Positions 62,190 through 64,000 of a stretch of 64,000 nucleotides of DNA are shown one piece after another (the first letter of the stretch is position 1; every line of letters begins with the position of its first letter). The stretch lies in the NCBI RefSeq assembly GCF_038396675.1, contig NC_088926.1, positions 14,434,001-14,498,000 on the forward strand. The letters are read 5' to 3'. Source of the stretch: Hydra vulgaris. Its lineage: Eukaryota; Cnidaria; Hydrozoa; Anthoathecata; Hydridae. The position numbers and the translations under genes were made by a program. The notes under the pieces were generated by a model. That model was not told the DNA's origin and did no database searches. It saw nothing but the letters and a program-made list of their open reading frames with translations.

Positions 62190-62935
62190 ATTTTTAGGAT
62201 TTAGAAATATAAAACTTGTAATGCAAATAAATCTGATTTAAAAAAGCTTACTCTTGCAGTTTTTTTTGTTTTATGGCATTTGTTATAAAAAGAACATTAG
62301 AAAAAAATATTTATAATTATGACTTTCAGGCATCTCAAGATAAACATATTTTGTATGGGGCATCAAAAAACTTTATATTATTTTGAAACTAAGTTTTCAT
62401 ATAGAACTTTTAATTTTTTAGTGTTTTAGCTATCATCTTCGAGTTCCTCTCCGTAAAATAATGTCCTAAATAGAAAATCCCTCATTAAACATGAAGGTTG
62501 TACAGAGTGAAGATATTTAATGTGAAATGCAAACAAGTTTGTACATTAGAACTGTACCTGAGATTCTAAAATCTTTTTAAAACAATGCAAAAAACAATGT
62601 ATATAATTTTTTTTTTTCATTATTAAATATTAATTTTTCTTAATTTTTTTATAAAACTTTCAATGCAAATAAATCAGATTCAAAAAAGAAAATCCCTGCA
62701 ATTTTTTTTGTAATAAGGAGTTTTGTTACATATAAAACCATAGGAAAAAATTTCAGAATCGTATTTTTTAGGCATCTCAAGATATACTTTTTTATTGTAT
62801 GAGACGTCAAAAAACTTACAAAATGTGTTCAAACACCATTTTGAAATTAAATTTTCATAAATAAGCTTTATTTTTTAGTTTTTTAGGTATCATTTTTGAC
62901 TTCCTCTCACTAAAAAATAGTTAAGTACAAATTTT
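62190..62935. repeat. Tandem duplication inside the right terminus
   Basis: About 62200-62480 and 62640-62930 are related. Each runs from ATGCAAATAAATC(T/A)GATT through TTTTTTGT, AGGCATCTCAAGATA, AAAAAACTT, TTTTAG and TCCTCTC. They differ by many substitutions, so the duplication is old. Confidence 0.75.
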
Positions 62936-63156
62936 TAACACTATTGAGTATTTCATAAATTAAAGCTAATTGTGTTATGTAGTTTGCTTAAAAAGAAAAC
63001 AGCGCTGAAAAATATAATCAAAAAAGAGATTAGGACTGAGTATCAATATCTCTAAAAGCGTAAGGAGTCATACACTAAAATTTGGAGTAAACTTTTCTTT
63101 CATTAATATGAGCTTGTATTCCGAAAATCATCAAAATCTAAAATGGCATGGTGCCA

Positions 63157-63198
<42 letters not shown>

Positions 63199-63206
63199 TA
63201 TATATA

Positions 63207-63299
<93 letters not shown>
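63157..63299. repeat. (TA)n microsatellite
   Basis: TA tract with CACATATA and TATGTG variants, directly beside the truncated right end of the preceding element. Confidence 0.97.
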
Positions 63300-63302
<3 letters not shown>

Positions 63303-63589
63303 TATAAATCTTTTAATTTATTATAGAGAGCACTCACATGTGTATTTAATGAAGACGATGTTTACACTCAAAACATGTATGTGAATAATTACTTTTTATT
63401 TATTTAAATAAATACAAAGGTTTACCCACAGCTACTGTGTTTTGCCAGAATAATGCATAAATTTGGCAAAACACTTGCTCAGCTGTGCATTATTATATTA
63501 ATAAAATTTTCTAATATTATTTTAATAAAATTTATATAATTATATTAATAAAATTTTCGATATTAATATTCAAGAGATTTAATTATACA
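63300..63589. other. Short interval with a palindrome
   Basis: CACAGCTACTGTGTTTTGCC (63427) pairs with the complement in GGCAAAACACTTGCTCAGCTGTG (63463), a small palindromic MITE of about 60 bp. TTAATAAAATTTTC words then repeat three or four times. Confidence 0.6.
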
Positions 63590-64000
63590 TTCAAGAGATT
63601 TGGTGAAATATTTCTGGTGGAATTGTTCACCATTCATCATAATAGATTTCATCATAATAGAATTCTTATAAATAGTTGTGTTTTTTTCATTATGGATGTT
63701 ATTTGGAAGTATATCCTAAAGTTTAGGACAATAGTGGGATAATGCTTGATTACCAAAACGATTAGTGTATTTTGTTTTCTTTAATTTAAGTGTTCTTTTT
63801 GACATAGAGTAGTGAGTTAAATTGCATAATGGCGTTGGTGTTTCCGGAATAATAGATTTGTGCATTATTAAAAAGACCTTGAAATAGATTTTTTCTCTCT
63901 AATTTTCAGCCAATGCAAATTGTTAAATTCATGGTCGCTTACATGATTTTCTATTCTAGTTTTAAATACTAGTCTTGCTTCACAATTTTGGACAGGCTGC
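63590..64000 (-). pseudogene. LINE ORF2 C-terminal fragment (runs off the window)
   Basis: On the minus strand from the window edge: QPVQNCEARLVFKTRIENHV, then HEFNNLHWLKIREK. After a one-base slip in an A6 run near 63888 come IYFKVFLIMHKSIIPETPTP, TKYTNRFGNQALSHYCPKL(stop)DILP, then a tail to about 63600. The pattern VQN-x-EARLV ... LHWL ... R-x-K-I-x-FK ... PKLWN-LP is the C-terminal domain of CR1/L2-type LINEs. Upstream sequence lies beyond 64000. Confidence 0.72.

Overview
The window looks like AT-rich nuclear DNA from a cnidarian, most likely Hydra. The grounds are extreme AT content, very many (TA)n microsatellites, CR1-like LINEs, and hAT, mariner, Tc1, pogo and P-type transposon remains, including long-decayed Hydra-like transposase reading frames. 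The organism is an inference from this repeat profile; no marker gene confirms it. I found no host gene, rRNA or functional tRNA. Nearly everything that can be named is a mobile element, a foldback or MITE, a satellite or a microsatellite.

Layout. 1-1657: nine copies of a 184-bp satellite, with diverged copies at 5.9-6.65 kb and 13.4-13.8 kb. 2.95-5.4 kb: hAT transposase remains (minus). 6.65-8.04 kb: P-element-like transposase remains (minus). 8304-11207: transposon copy A with TTAGGG-starting termini and a frameshifted transposase. 12.1-13.4 kb: CR1-like LINE fragment. 14.7-16.85 kb: an old transposase gene split by a mariner (15332-16589). 17.0-17.4 kb: hairpin cluster. 17.4-19.86 kb: a second CR1-like LINE. 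19.9-24.6 kb: MITEs, hairpins and one unassigned decayed frame. 25403-29007: a 3.6-kb non-coding foldback with a perfect 515-bp duplication and a nested foldback. 29439-29897: a hAT MITE made of GGCCTTG-like words, with a perfect 8-bp target duplication. 30.5-31.9 kb: pogo-like remains. 32224-33157: internally deleted Tc1. 33287-37152: hAT with ~110-bp inverted termini. 39.55-43.26 kb: nearly full-length LINE (minus). 44418-47334: copy B of the TTAGGG transposon, with an intact 599-codon transposase. 47.4-52.0 kb: MITEs, two tRNA-derived SINE-like copies and a retrotransposon fragment. 52.1-55.0 kb: microsatellites alternating with three copies of a foldback family. 55009-58.3 kb: a third, intron-containing relative of the TTAGGG transposon. 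59.05-63.16 kb: a small MITE and an element with ~0.7-kb inverted termini. 63.6-64.0 kb: LINE C-terminal fragment.

The best candidate for a little-described system is the TTAGGG-ended, TA-flanked transposon family (copies A and B, and the relative at 55 kb). All three sit inside or against (TA)n tracts. They encode an RNase-H-like transposase with the ordered motifs HFDGK, DTT-x-NTG, C-x-HH and a late glutamate. Copy B has matching ends, a CRE plus TATA promoter, an open frame and a polyadenylation signal, so it could be autonomous. I could not assign a superfamily name without a database search.
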